Source: Dillenia suffruticosa (Eukaryota > Streptophyta > Magnoliopsida > Dilleniales > Dilleniaceae). Taken from it: a DNA stretch of 64,000 nucleotides. Below, one piece after another: positions 48,096 to 59,980 of this stretch. The position numbers were made by a program, and so were the translations under genes. The stretch's first letter is position 1. Each line of letters starts with the position of its first letter. The notes under the pieces are model-generated. The model had not been told where the DNA came from. It worked only from the letters and a program-made list of their open reading frames with translations, and did not search any database. The DNA is taken from contig JAVTVX010000010.1 of assembly GCA_033439265.1 (NCBI GenBank), positions 24,913,056 to 24,977,055 of the forward strand, written 5' to 3'.

Positions 48096-50490
48096 ATTAT
48101 AATTATGAATTTTCAAGTAAAACCAAGAAAGAAACATATTTTAACAAGGTGCAAGATTTTGTTAGGAAAGGGACTCTTTTAGGGTAAGAGAAATCTGAAA
48201 AGTTGGATTAAAATCTTTTTTGGCACCAGGAGAGGAAAAAGGAGTGAGGCAACTAGGATTCACGTCACCGGCAGCTAGGGTTTCAGCCAATCCTACTTCC
48301 TCTTGCAACTTAGTAATTCCGGCCGTTAAGGTTTTTGTTTCTATTATTTTTAAATTTGTATTTTGATTGTTTTTATGATTTTATTGATGTGAGGAATTCA
48401 ATAGTTAAGATTTCAAAATTTTTGACGATTTGATTTTTAGAGGTGATTTTGTTGATTTTTTTTTTCTTTCTTTTTGTTAAGATTGATTTTTATGAAACCA
48501 TTTTCGGTGATTATCCAAAGGGCTTCAACCATTTCTCGATTAAAAAAAGTTATTTTTATCATTTTTAGGTCAACAATTTTTTTGAACATAAAAGATATCT
48601 GATGTGACAGAGAGAATAACAATTTTTAATAATGAGTGGGATTAGATTCAACGGCATAAATTCGTGACAGAAATTTGTTTTACTCGAAAGGTTGGTATGA
48701 TACGAATTTGTTTGCTTTTATTTAAAGCACAATCTTTTTGGTTTGGGTCGGCAAAGGAAGAATCTTAGCCGAGGGAAGGATGTCGATATCCTGTTGGGAG
48801 AAGCTTTGGAGAACTAACCCGTCCACGCGCATCCATTCTATGATACGAAAACCTAGACACCCTCTTCTCTTTGATTCCATTTTAAGATCAACATGCTAAC
48901 CCATTTCAGCTTTACTCTTCTCATTAAATGTTGATTTTGCATTTAAAATTCTAACAGGAAAAAAAAATCCCATAACTAAATCATACAGACCCTATAATAT
49001 TTAACAAATAATCCTTTGTTTAAACTGCCCAAAAATTATGAGGTGATGGGTTTTACTAATAAGAATGATTTTCTTTTATATATATATTTCAAAATATGGT
49101 TTGATTATGTCACGAGTTATATAGCCTGAGAATATCAATACTGCCTTGGGCGACACAAAAATTGTTGGATCATAGGAAATCTGGGAATAATTTGTGCGAT
49201 TTAACTTATGGGTCCAAAGGATTGGGCATTGTTCCAACTTGGTAATTGGAGTTGGAAGTGGCCTGGGAAGATGTTCGGGGATTTTGCCTCTAGTAATCGA
49301 GTTCATGAACACCCTACAACTTCCATTCATTTTTTTATTCCCTTGAGCCCCACGGGCCGCTGCCTAGACATCTCTTGGCTGCAAAATTCCACGGTCTTGA
49401 TTATATACAAAAATGCGTTAATCTCATAAACATAGGGAATAATTTTTTTAGTACTAGTATTTTATTTATAAGTTTGGAATTTGGTCTCTATTCGTATAAA
49501 TCAGAAAATGATTTTATGTTTTTGATGAAATTTAACAAACTAACTTTTTGAAAATCAGATGCGAGTTTTTTACTACGTAACTATTAAAAATTTTGATTAA
49601 GAAAATATAAAATAAAATTTATTAGTTAAAATGTGATTATAAGTAATAAATAAAAATAAAATTCAAGATAAGAATCCAAATAGCTTACCTTATGACCACT
49701 TTGATCCTTGATTAACTGGCTGTTGATACTAATAAGTTTGGCCTCCTGAATATTGCCTATGACCATATTAGGTTACCTTACCTCCACTCTTAAAGATAGA
49801 AGTAATGATGGTTCGTGTCAAGAGTATGTAGGAGTGTGGCTGTTTTAAATTTTCTTTTCTAAAATTAACTCCCCTTATGGTCCTCTTCAAAAATCATTTG
49901 ACATTCAACTGCCTACTGCTTTTTAATATCCTTTTAGAAGCAATTATGGGGTGGTGTATCCATGTGCGGGTGAAGAGATACACCAAGGTTTATTTGAGTA
50001 ATCAACTATCTTTTAATTCTTCTATTTTTAGCTGTCCGTAGGAGTTAACTTTCATTAAATAAAGATTGAGATTATAAAAACCATAATAAATATTATCTTT
50101 TCTATTCTTTTTTTTTTCAGATGCCTTAAGATACGAAGGGACACACGGAAGGCAAAAGAGTCCTTAACTAAGAGACAGTTTGGATGAGAAACTCAATTAT
50201 TTTCTCAAGAGAAAAAAAATAAAGAAAAAATGTAATGATTTAAAATATTCATAAATCCTGAAAAGTTTTCAATGTCGTCCGGAGTTTCAGACTCTTTTCC
50301 TATGGTGGAATCAAACAAAAATAAGGAAGAGTTTAGATGACATTTTGCCTGACTTCCAATAAAAACCAAACGAAGTCATGACATATACATTATTATGGGA
50401 TGAAATTGGGTTCCGAAGAAATCTCAACCTATTCATACTCATCATGCTTCTTACGTTCACTGTCCAGACCTATTTATTGATAGATTTATG

Positions 50491-50704
50491 TTATTTTTTA
50501 GGTGCCATGTTTTGAACACTACTCGGTATTTAAGGTTTCGTCTTGATTAATTTGAACTGATCGCTGCAGTGACTTTTTTTCGATGGCGGGTTTTCTAACG
50601 GAAAACGCTCCATACACATGAGAATCCGATTCTACCAGCAGGAATTGAATCTCAGTCATACTCAAAAAAATTCAACTCCATATCCAATTGAGTCAACCCG
50701 TATC
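50491..50704 (-). mobile_element. tRNA-derived SINE with 12-bp target-site duplication
   Basis: The 12-bp sequence gatagatttatg flanks it (50479-50490 and 50705-50716). The minus strand has A-box-like ttgactcaattgg, B-box-like gagattcaattcc, catgtgtatggagcgttttc, the core ttcaaattaatcaagacgaa and a short A-rich 3' end. It is the closest relative of the copy at 36635 but more mutated. Confidence 0.75.
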
Positions 50705-50716
50705 GATAGATTTATG

Positions 50717-53700
50717 ATATGCTTTCATAATTTTGAGTTTTCAATTTAATGAATAATTCCGACCACATTTTTACGCGACCCAACCCGATCCGTTCAAAAT
50801 TTGAACTTTCAACCGACCGACCGACCGACGAAATTAGTTTCTTTCCTCAATTCTCTTCAACAATAGGGCCATTTTGGTCATTTGACCAAAAAAGACCCGG
50901 GCGCGTGTTTGCCAAAAGGGGAGAGGAGACGATGCTTCATAGAGAGAGAGAGAGAGAGACAGAGTCGAAAGCAGAGGAGCGCGGGCGAAAAAAGATGGAA
51001 TGGCCAGCGATTAAACAAAAGCGCGATCTCCAAGTAACTCGTTTCAAAAACGACGATCTCTTCACGGTTATTCACACGTTTTCTTGATTATATTTCTCTT
51101 TTTCGTCTTTATAATCTTCACGTCGACTTGAATTCTGAATTTCGAAATCATGCGGATGTTACTATTTTGTTGTTGACAGTTGTTTGTTCAATTATTTGAT
51201 TGGTAATGTATAGCTTGAAGAATTTGAGGTTGCCCGTGTTTTTGGAGGTTTTAGGGTTTCGGGTATTTCTTGTTTTGGGTCATTGGTGAGGGAAAAATTA
51301 TAGAATATAGAAATTTTCAGGGTTCCAAATAATGGTTGAAGGCATATGTTGATTATTTATTTATTTTTGTGATCTTGTGCTATGCATCCGCGGTAGGGAG
51401 ACGGATGATGGTATTTAAGATAAGTGGAGGGGATGGTTTGGAAGAATACCTAATTGATCCAACTTATTCTACTCTCAATTATGGTTTGTCTGTAGGGTTT
51501 ATGTTCTCCCCCCTAAATTTAATTTACAAATGAGGTTTTTGCCAAGAGAGACGTTGATCAGCATTTTCTCAGTGGGATGATTAATGGCTTTCTATCTCTG
51601 GAATGTTTTCTTGTGTAGGTAATGACCTCTTAAATTGACACTTTTCTTGGTTGGTAAAGGTAGCAACCCATTCACAAGATTTTTTTTTCCAGGAATTGTG
51701 GTTGAGAGGGTTTTAGCTTAGTGAAGTGAGTGATGACTAAATTGTCTTTCAGAAGGTTTTGATCAGTCATGTTTGTTTTTCCTTGGAGTTGATATATGCT
51801 CCTAGTATTTTTTCCTCTCTCCTTATGTTGAAATTCTTATTCCTATACACAATGAAAGATCAAATTTCTTTGTCCACACTCGCCAGCCAATATGCCTTCA
51901 GGACCATGTCTGTTCAACATTCTTAGCCATTTGCAATAGAGTTTATTATTTTTAAGATCCTTCTTACCTGGTCAAAAGAAAGAAGCAATTGATTCACAAG
52001 TCTGCAAAGAAAAACACTTCCAATTTCCCATGCCAAGAAAGATACTTCAGCCCTTCACCTGTTTATTTGCATTAAAGCAATTGATTTACCATAATGTAGC
52101 CTACATTCATGAAACTTGTTTCATTAGAAATCTCATTATATTTTGTCTGGCATGTTCCCCTCTATATCCTGGAAAAGCCTGAATCCTTCATCGTCTAGAC
52201 TTGCTCTTTTGGGCCAAATTATTGAATTCTGTTCCGGTAACACACTGTTTCACTGCTACATGGCAGTACTGGGTGTTATATTACCCAAATTATTGATGCC
52301 GATTTTTGTGTATTAACCCCTGTCAATCATTTTAATCATGTAGGCCCGTTGTAGGAGCCAAGAGGATGTGATTCAGGATGGTCCATGAAATCGCATGATC
52401 ATGTAGTGTTTTGGAACAGTGAAATCACTCCCCATATTTGTTGCTTGTTTTAACTATTGCAACTAGAAAGTTACTGATGGTTGCAGCCTTCAGGTTTTGA
52501 CAAGCATGATTTTGCTACCTGTGATCTATGCTTCTTTATTTCCTGATGATTTGGTCACACATGCATTAAATCTCCTGCCATTAACTGTGAAATGATTGTT
52601 TTTGCAAATGAGGACTGCAGTCCTACAAAGTTAGTAATTTAATCAGGAATCCCCGGTTTAGTTTTATGGCATTTGATTGAACCAAATAATATCTAAAGTG
52701 TCTCTCGTTTATTGCTAGGTTTTTGAGTTCACCACTAGATTGATCTTCTCTAAGAACTTGGGCCTAACATTCGAAGTTGGTACTCTGCGAAAACACTCTC
52801 AGAATAGCAATGATGTATTATGTGTCCTTGATGTAGTGGTATAATTGGCTTTCCTATGAAATGAACATGTCCTCTAAATTGAGGAAGAAATTTTTTATGC
52901 TGTTTGTAGGGTGATTCTCATTAAACAATTTCAACCTATAGTTATCATAGTTATCACTTGTTCAGATGGCACATGGGGCCGATAATTTTTTCCTAGAACA
53001 TTGTCTGGCAAAGTTGTATGCATGCCCATGTTCAGTTTCTTTGCATTGTGATCATTTGTATCTGGAGCATTGTCTGGCAAATTTGTTCAGTTTCTTTGCA
53101 AAGTTGTATAATTATTGGCCTTCTAAGAACATTTGTATCTAGAGCGCTCTGGTGCAGTGATGTTTCTGACGCCTCTCACTGGCCTATGTATATAATAATG
53201 TACGTATTTAGCTTCATGTGCTCAACTTTTAGGAGAATTCATTGTAGTTGTTTATTGTGAATATATTTTTTATTAAGATGTAGAGATGAACATAGAGCAT
53301 TTTTTTTTAAACTTTTTCATTTTTCAGGCAATTTCAATGCGACAGAAAAAGCAGTCTTGATTACAATTGTAGAGAGCAGAAAACATTGAGGTCTTGGCTG
53401 TTGGTGTTAGTTATGAGGAACCTAACTTATTGGTATTAGTTGTTCATGTCTTTCTGATTACAACTGTAAGTTATTCATAGCATTAACATTTGATCATATT
53501 TTATATTTTTATCATACAATATCATCTACTCTAGGTTCTTCCTGTTTCTTTTCCTGATAATGGGTCCTATTCCTATGGATTTACATGTTACTTGTTCTAT
53601 ATTCTTGGGCGAGTTTGGCTGATTCACATGTTATACATGTATGTCACACAAGCTCCTTTTTTTTATTTACTTTTTTTACTTGACATACGAACAAGTCTAA

Positions 53701-54119
53701 TCTAAGTTGCACAGCCGAAAAAAGAATGGATAAATAAAATTCTGATCTAAGTTTGTCTGTCCATGCTTGTTGAGTGTCATATTGAGGTGCCTAGTTTTCT
53801 CCCGTACAGTCGCACCATTTTAATGGAATTAACCTCTTTTGGTTAGGTATAGGACTAAAAGTTAGGTGTCAGTTCCATTCAGGAGTTGGTTCAAGTCAAA
53901 TTTGTACCATTTCGGCAACTGGGTGATGTTTTGATGAAGAAGGTGATTGTACAAAAGAATTGTTTTGCTTCTCTGATTGCTTGAGTCTAAAGCTGAACAA
54001 AAAATAATAATAAGTATAACGGTGCAAGAATTATTAGTATTATTTCGCAATACAAAACAGTATTTTAACAAACTTTAGCACATAATTTTCACTCCCAGAA
54101 CTCTCTCTCTCTCTCTCTC
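50717..54119. other. intergenic DNA with one weak transcription-unit candidate
   Basis: An ACCG repeat (50813-50829), a (GA)n tract (50941-50958) and an ATG at 50995 followed by 30 codons (MEWPAIKQKRDLQVTRFKND...) look like a leader and first exon. A possible GT donor follows CTCCAA. I could not find convincing downstream exons and do not recognise the peptide. A partial tandem duplication lies at 52999-53145. A (CT)n tract (54102-54120) abuts the peroxidase stop codon. Confidence 0.35.
52999..53145 (+). repeat. partial tandem duplication of about 70 bp
   Basis: The blocks cattgtctggcaaa, tgttcagtttctttgca and catttgtatct each occur twice (first copy about 52999-53063, second about 53067-53145). 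Confidence 0.6.
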
Positions 54120-55210
54120 TCAGTTTACTAGTCTGCAATTGAGTCTTACCTCTCCTTCCATCACCCCAACTTTTCCAAGTTTCAACATTGCAGCTGTGAA
54201 CTCTCTAAAGAACAAAGCCTCATCTCTAGCAAATGACTCCACTACCCCTCTTGTCCTGTAATCACTCAACAGTGTTTGATCTGATCCAAGCGGGCCTTTT
54301 CCTATCACAATCTGTTTGTAATATACATTGTCAAACCTTGATGAGGTTGGGTCCAAGAACTCTCCTGCATTGCGACCCCTATCTGTTTTTGGGCATTTAT
54401 TCGTCAATCTCTTTGCAAACTCAATATTCATGCTGGGATCAACATCATTGACTGAACTGAAATTCTGAAGCCGAGCTTTAAATGAAGAACAGTGTGAAAA
54501 TTCAAGAGTGTGGCCACCGGATGGGCACAACCAAATCCTTGACTTCCAGACCTCTTTTAGCAAAGCTTTGGATAAGTTGGGTTCTGTTAGATGAAGGTGC
54601 TGGTAGATTAATGGTTTCTGAGGCTTTTGAGACTCTCCCATCTATTCTTCCCTCGAGCACATTCCAGTGTGGACCTCCAGTCTGCAAAATAGAATAAAAC
54701 ACTTCTGATTTTTTATTTTATTATTCTATTTTATTTTATTTCTAGTGTTGAACCTATTAAATTTACTCTTGCAGAAAGCGTCAATGAGAATAGTTTACCA
54801 TCGCTGCAACATCTTTGGCAGCAATGGGGATGATATCTGCACAAGAAACTATCTGAGGGCATTCACTGAAATATTAGGAGGACCATCTTTCTTAGCATGG
54901 TTCCCAGAGGTTGAATCCAACAAGATTGGTGCATCACATCCCCGCAAGAAAGCTCATTAAATTAAGACAAGTTTGTAAATTAGGCTCAGTTTATTATTGT
55001 AGTTTGTTGTTGTAAAGTAGGCAATGAAGAAAGATCCCTACAACAAAGCTTAAGTAATCACACCCTTATGAAACAGTCATGGAAGAACATCCGAAGGATG
55101 TGAGCTTGGACTTTTGGGTCATATATTGAAGCATTATGAACTGTCTCGAGGATAATATCCTCTGCTTGTGGACATGTTTGATCATAAAAATGAGCATCAA
55201 GCACTGCTTC
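54120..55210 (-). pseudogene. class III peroxidase pseudogene (similar to the PRX66 type)
   Basis: Minus-strand remains of a secreted haem peroxidase. Exon 1 (to 55064) encodes a signal-peptide-like stretch, DAHFYDQTCPQAEDIILETV and the distal-His motif RMFFHDCFIR. Exon 2 (54941-54799) has CDAPILLDSTSGNHAKKDGP and CPQIVSCADI. Exon 3 (54681-54120) has TGGPHWNVLEGRIDGRV, the proximal-His motif GGHTLEFSHCSSF and an end at RLNCRLVN. Damage: the expected exon 2 acceptor reads GCGG instead of GCAG; exon 2 is about 49 nt short, with a frame change before the CPQIVSCADI block; exon 3 has one extra base just before the SGGHT motif; and the start-codon region is out of frame with the signal peptide. 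Both catalytic histidines remain, so decay is probably fairly recent. Confidence 0.85.
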
Positions 55211-57983
55211 ATATAAAGGTAGAACACAAGATAAAGCTACTATAGATGTGAAAATGATCTTCTTTGGGGCAAGCCATTTGGTGAGGATAACTACTGATGA
55301 CACAAACAAGAAATTTGGCCAATGAAAGTACCGTGGAACTAGCACTTTATATACTGCACGATGTTGAATAAAACAATATATATTTATATATTTAATTATT
55401 TTCATGGAGATTTATGATATGCTTTGAAGTTACTTAATGGACTAACAAACACTGGAAACTTGAGGCTGTTTTTGTCGGTCTAAGTATTTCCACCTAAGCT
55501 CATTAAGTTGCAGGATAAAGAGTACTTAGCATCCTTTAATAGGCTACTAAGCATCTCTTCCAATCTGTGCAGATGCCTGGACTAAGGCTTCATTTTTAAG
55601 TCAGAACTTGTACTATCAATCACGGTGGTTTTCTTCATGTTTGTTTTCTCAATCTGATTCATATGGAGAAATTGCAGGCAGCCGGTTTAGCTTCTTGATA
55701 GGGTTGCAAACAAGCCGAGCTTGTAGGACGTCGTATGAGTTAAAAAATCTTGATTGAGCTTGGATTATTTGAATTGAATCAAGTCGTTTTTAAAGGAGAA
55801 ATGCTCTTTAACTAGTTGCAAGGTTAGTTTTGATGATAGAGCTTATAATTATGTTTGAACTTTGTTTATTTAGTACTTGAACTAGTTGAACCAAAGCCCT
55901 AAATGAGTTAAGTTGCAAGGTACTGGTTATTCATGAACTATTCAATTTGCTTTTAGCCCTACTACTTGGTAACAGTGGCCTATCAGTTTTCCATAATGTG
56001 ATTAGCAAAATAACAGCATGAGTAGGTTGTCTCTCATGTAAAGAAAAATCATGGATATCTATCAATATCAGGTTGGTTATGCCCGGGTACACAGTAGATG
56101 AGATGTGGAGTAATTATGTTTGTACTAGAAGCTTATCTTATCTTAAAGTCCTAAAACATTAAGAAAACTCGGGAAGTACAAGATTTTTAAACATTAACAG
56201 ATAGACCGGTGCTTATTACTTCTCACATCAAGCTAGGCGAAGTTATAACAATGACAAAACCAAGGAGTTGCTCCTTGAACATGTACAACTTGTACTATCA
56301 ATGAAACTGGTACTTAATTTACCTTCACTGAGCTTGTAGGTAATTCCTTAACATTGACAAAACTAGGCATGATTAGGGTATTACTCCATTTCTGAAAGGT
56401 CACTATATATTTCCTCTTCGGCTTTGAGAGCTCTCAACGCCAGACACGGCAGAAATTGGGCAGACCCCATTTTTTTTAACACTCTTGCAACCTCATCGAC
56501 CGTACTGATTACATCCCCTGCGCAATCCAGTCAATAATTACATCAGATGATGCCATTGTCCAGCTCCACAACAAATGACACATGTTACTGGAAAAGACCA
56601 ATGGGCGTTCCAATACCAGAGCACCCATGTCCATTCTCAGAAGGGCAATGGTTGCCATGAACATCAACCCGTAAACCAGTGTCCTGCCCTAGACTAATGG
56701 AATAGACGTGGAACCCGGCATTTATGCAGCTACAAGTTATGTAACCAGGGTGTTTGAAGAAGATCGGAGCAGATGAAACCACACTCTAGAAGAAAGCACC
56801 AAACTAGTTTCCTTAAAATTGTTAGATGTCTGTCAAAAGATCAAAAGTGGGTTACGTATGAAATTTGTTTGGGGTGGGTGATGTGATCCGCATTTCAAAT
56901 GATTTATTTAGAAAAAGAATCTAAAGAGAGCCGGGCGGTGTGTTGTTGGGTCGTCAAGCATGGTGAATTGGTGAAGTGAAAGCACTTGGATCAAATTGGC
57001 TAGTGTTGGCATTTGGTTTCGACAGCTAAATATGCCCTTTCTATCGACTTTATTCAGTTTGTGCCAGGAGATCTCTGTGCATGCTATGAGTTTTAAGTTA
57101 ATTGATATCTTCTACCTCTCTGTAAAAGTCTCAAATTCAATCCTCCTTATATATCAAAAATAAAAAAAAAAGAAAAAAGATCTTAGCGCAGGCTTTGGTT
57201 CTATCCTATGTTAGTTGCGCCAAAACAAAAAGGTTGATAAAACAATAACAATTAGAGGGAAGATGGATTTGAGGCTATTTTTCATAACTAATGAGATAGA
57301 AATATTGTAAAATATATATATTAATATAATAATAATTTTAACATTTTTTTTTTAAAATTGACTTTTGCTTATAATGCCTTACATATATATTTTACAAAAG
57401 ATAAATGAGTCCCACAAACTCACCGCTTTCTTTAACTCATAAACCTCTTCAATCTTAATGTGTTTGTTTTTTTTTTTATCATCGAAATTTGAAATTTGTT
57501 CTATTAATTCAATTTTAGTATTATGAAACTCATTTTAAAAGTTGATTTTTTAAAATCCTTTTTTATCATTCACGGGACATGAACTCTAGATGTCTGGTTG
57601 ATAAGATAAAGTATTCAACAATTCAATTCAAAAAATTTTAGTTAATCTTAATTCACTCTCAAAACATTTCGAAAAACTTTATTAGCTAACACTACTCTTT
57701 TAGAAAATGAAAACAAGCCTAAAAAAATGGAGGATTGAATAGCTGAATGAGACATAGAAGTATATCTAATTTGTCACACTTTATATTGATAAAATGTTTT
57801 GAACTTAGAATTCTATAACAAAAAAAAAAAAAATTGGATGTTTTACCTTACAATCATTTTTTAAAATTGAAAATGTTTTACCTTAAATTCAACCTCGCTT
57901 CCGCGCTTTCAAATCCCCCCCCCCCCCTTTGTCGCCGCCGTCCCCAAAAAAATGATGAAAAAAATTTATGTGGGGCGGCAGTC
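55211..57983. other. intergenic DNA, no gene recognised
   Basis: AT-rich, with short biased open frames only. A stretch at about 57085-57180, with a B-box-like ctcaaattcaatcctcc and an A-rich end, may be another small tRNA-related SINE. A poly-C run lies at 57917-57928. Confidence 0.45.
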
Positions 57984-58045
57984 GCCGTTGTAGCCTAGAT
58001 ACTCGGCTCTCACCCCAGAGACTCGGGTTCGATTCCGGTAACGGA
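57984..58045 (+). pseudogene. tRNA-Glu (CTC)-like relic
   Basis: The anticodon arm ctcggctctcaccccag, with CTC in the loop, is followed by a T-arm gggttcgattccgg and a 3' acceptor side aacgga that pairs with ccgtt at the 5' side, matching plant tRNA-Glu. The D-arm is shortened (most of the TTGGT-type loop is missing), the anticodon stem has one mismatch and the first acceptor pair is lost. It is therefore probably a non-functional copy or the head of an old tRNA-derived element. Confidence 0.6.
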
Positions 58046-58186
58046 AATCAATTTTGCCTTTTTCTCTTTCCTTTTTCGTTTTTGTTTTACCGGTGTTAGA
58101 GTTGCTCATTTGAAAAATACGGAAGCTTGCCAGCCAGAAAAGAAAAAAAATGATCTCTTGTATTAACGAAATAGACGGACTATACC

Positions 58187-59980
58187 ATGCATTCTCTCAA
58201 ACACAAATTTCTGGCCTTGATTAATAGATGCACTTATCTTAGATCCTTCAAACAAATCCATGCACACCTACTAGTCTCCTAAGCCATCAAAAATGATTTG
58301 ATCTTGACCAAATTTGCTGAATTTTTTGGAAAACATGATGATATTTTGGACTATGATTGTGGATGCTTGATTTCAGTAAAATGCCCTTCCACTTCATTTC
58401 CCTGTAACACTCTAATTTCTGGGTATGCTACCAGTAGTGCCCCAGAAGTTGCAATTTTGGTTTATAGACGAGTAGTGCAAGGTGGGTTTCTACCTGATAC
58501 TGACACATGTCCAGTGGTTTTGAAATCTTGTGCTAAGTTTGTGGGTGTTGATGAGAGTAAACAGGTTCACGGATTGATTGTGAAAATGGGTTTTCGTTCT
58601 CACATGCATGTGCAAAATTCTCTCATCCATATGTGTGGTGTATGGGGAATGTTATGGCGCATGTAGGATGTTTGATGAAATGCTTGTGAGAGGTTCTTTC
58701 TTGGACAGGTTTGATTTCTGGGTATGCCAGTTCGAGTTTGTTTGGCGATGCATTGGTTTTGTTTAAGAGAATGGATGAGGAGTCGAATGTGGCGACTAAT
58801 GTTAGTGTGCTTGTCGCTTGTGGGGGGCTTGGGAATGTGAATATGGGGAAAGAAGTTCATGGGTTGATAGTTATGCGTGGCTTTGATGTGGGTTTGGTTG
58901 TTGGCAATGCTCTGATTGATATGTATGTGAAGTGTGACTTGCTATCTGAGGTAAAGAGGGCTTTCTATGAGCTCCCCGATAAGGATATTGTCTCATGGAC
59001 TAGCATGTAAGAGGTGTGGTTCAATTCAGATGTGCCACGGAGGCATTGGAGATGTTTTGGGTAATGCAGATTGAAGGTATTAAGTCTGACAGGTTTATCC
59101 TTACTAGTGTGTTGTCAGCTTGTGGAAGCCTAGCTGCTCTTGATTATGGAAATTGGTTTCATGAGTACATTGAGTACTGAGGTATTAACTGGGATGTTCG
59201 TATTGGAACTGTTTTGGTTGACATGTATGCGAAATTTGGTTGCTTGGAGATGGCATTGAAAACCTTCCATGAGATGTCTGTCAAGAATGTACTTACGCGG
59301 AATGCATTGCTAGGCGGTTTAGCATGGTTATGGAAATGAGGCATTCAAGCACTTTAAAGCACTTTAAGATAATGATCGAGGCTAGTGTTAAGCCCAGTGA
59401 GGTGACATTTTGGCCATTCTAACAGCTTGCTGCCATTCCGGATTGGTTAATGAGGGTCGGCACTATTTCAACATGATGATTAGCCAAAATTATAATCTTT
59501 CCCCAATGCTTGAGCACTACAGATGCATGGTTGATCTGCTTTGCAGAGCTGGACTCCTGGTTCATTGCTCAGGAGCTAATTGAACAGATGCCTATGCCAC
59601 CTGATGTACTCATGTGGGGAGCTTTTCTTGGTGCTTGCAGGGCTAGTGGAAATGTCAAGCTCTCTCAAAAAATATTAGATCGCCTCCTTGAGCTTGGATC
59701 ACAGGATAGTGGAGCATATGCTCTTCTTTCCAACATATATGCTATTAATGATAGATGGGATGATGTTACAAGAGTTAGGAGATTGATGATAAATCAAGGA
59801 GTGATTAAGGTCCCTGGCTCAAGTGTTATAGAGGTGGATGGCAGGGGTCCTGAAATTCTGGCTGGAGATTTTAGCCACCCTCAAAATGAGGATATTCATA
59901 GACTACTGAGCTTGCTAACTAATGAACTCTATGTTTCACTTGATGTTACCATCTACTACACACAACCCTGTTGCAGTTGA
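58187..59980 (+). pseudogene. pentatricopeptide-repeat (PPR, PLS/E-class) pseudogene
   Basis: Intronless remains of an organelle-targeted RNA-binding PPR protein. From ATG 58187 it reads MHSLKHKFLALINRCTYLRS and FKQIHAHLLVS, then meets a TAA and continues in frame. Recognisable repeats include SFPCNTLISGYATSSAPEVA, VHGLIVKMGFRSHMHVQNSL, LVVGNALIDMYVKCDLLSEV and ELPDKDIVSWTSM. The C-terminal E-type motif region ([51 protein letters not shown], then GDFSHPQ) is well kept. At least five lesions are visible: the early stop, a shift near 58625-58690, a stop at about 59008, a stop near 59177 and shifts around 59330-59560. The usual PPR-E layout is otherwise complete, so this was a full gene. Confidence 0.85.

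Larger units (their letters stand above)
45438..50490. other. upstream region of the SOC1-like gene and intergenic DNA
   Basis: The first 800 bp on the minus strand may include promoter and leader of the SOC1-like gene, but no element could be fixed. The rest is AT-rich with a tandem repeat (48046-48095) and a degenerate SINE remnant (about 47375-47450). The short open frames show no coding signature. Confidence 0.5.

Noticed and set aside
54502-54702. A separate peroxidase-like ORF next to the main one
   Set aside because: It is the other reading frame of the same exon 3, created by the one-base insertion, not a second gene.
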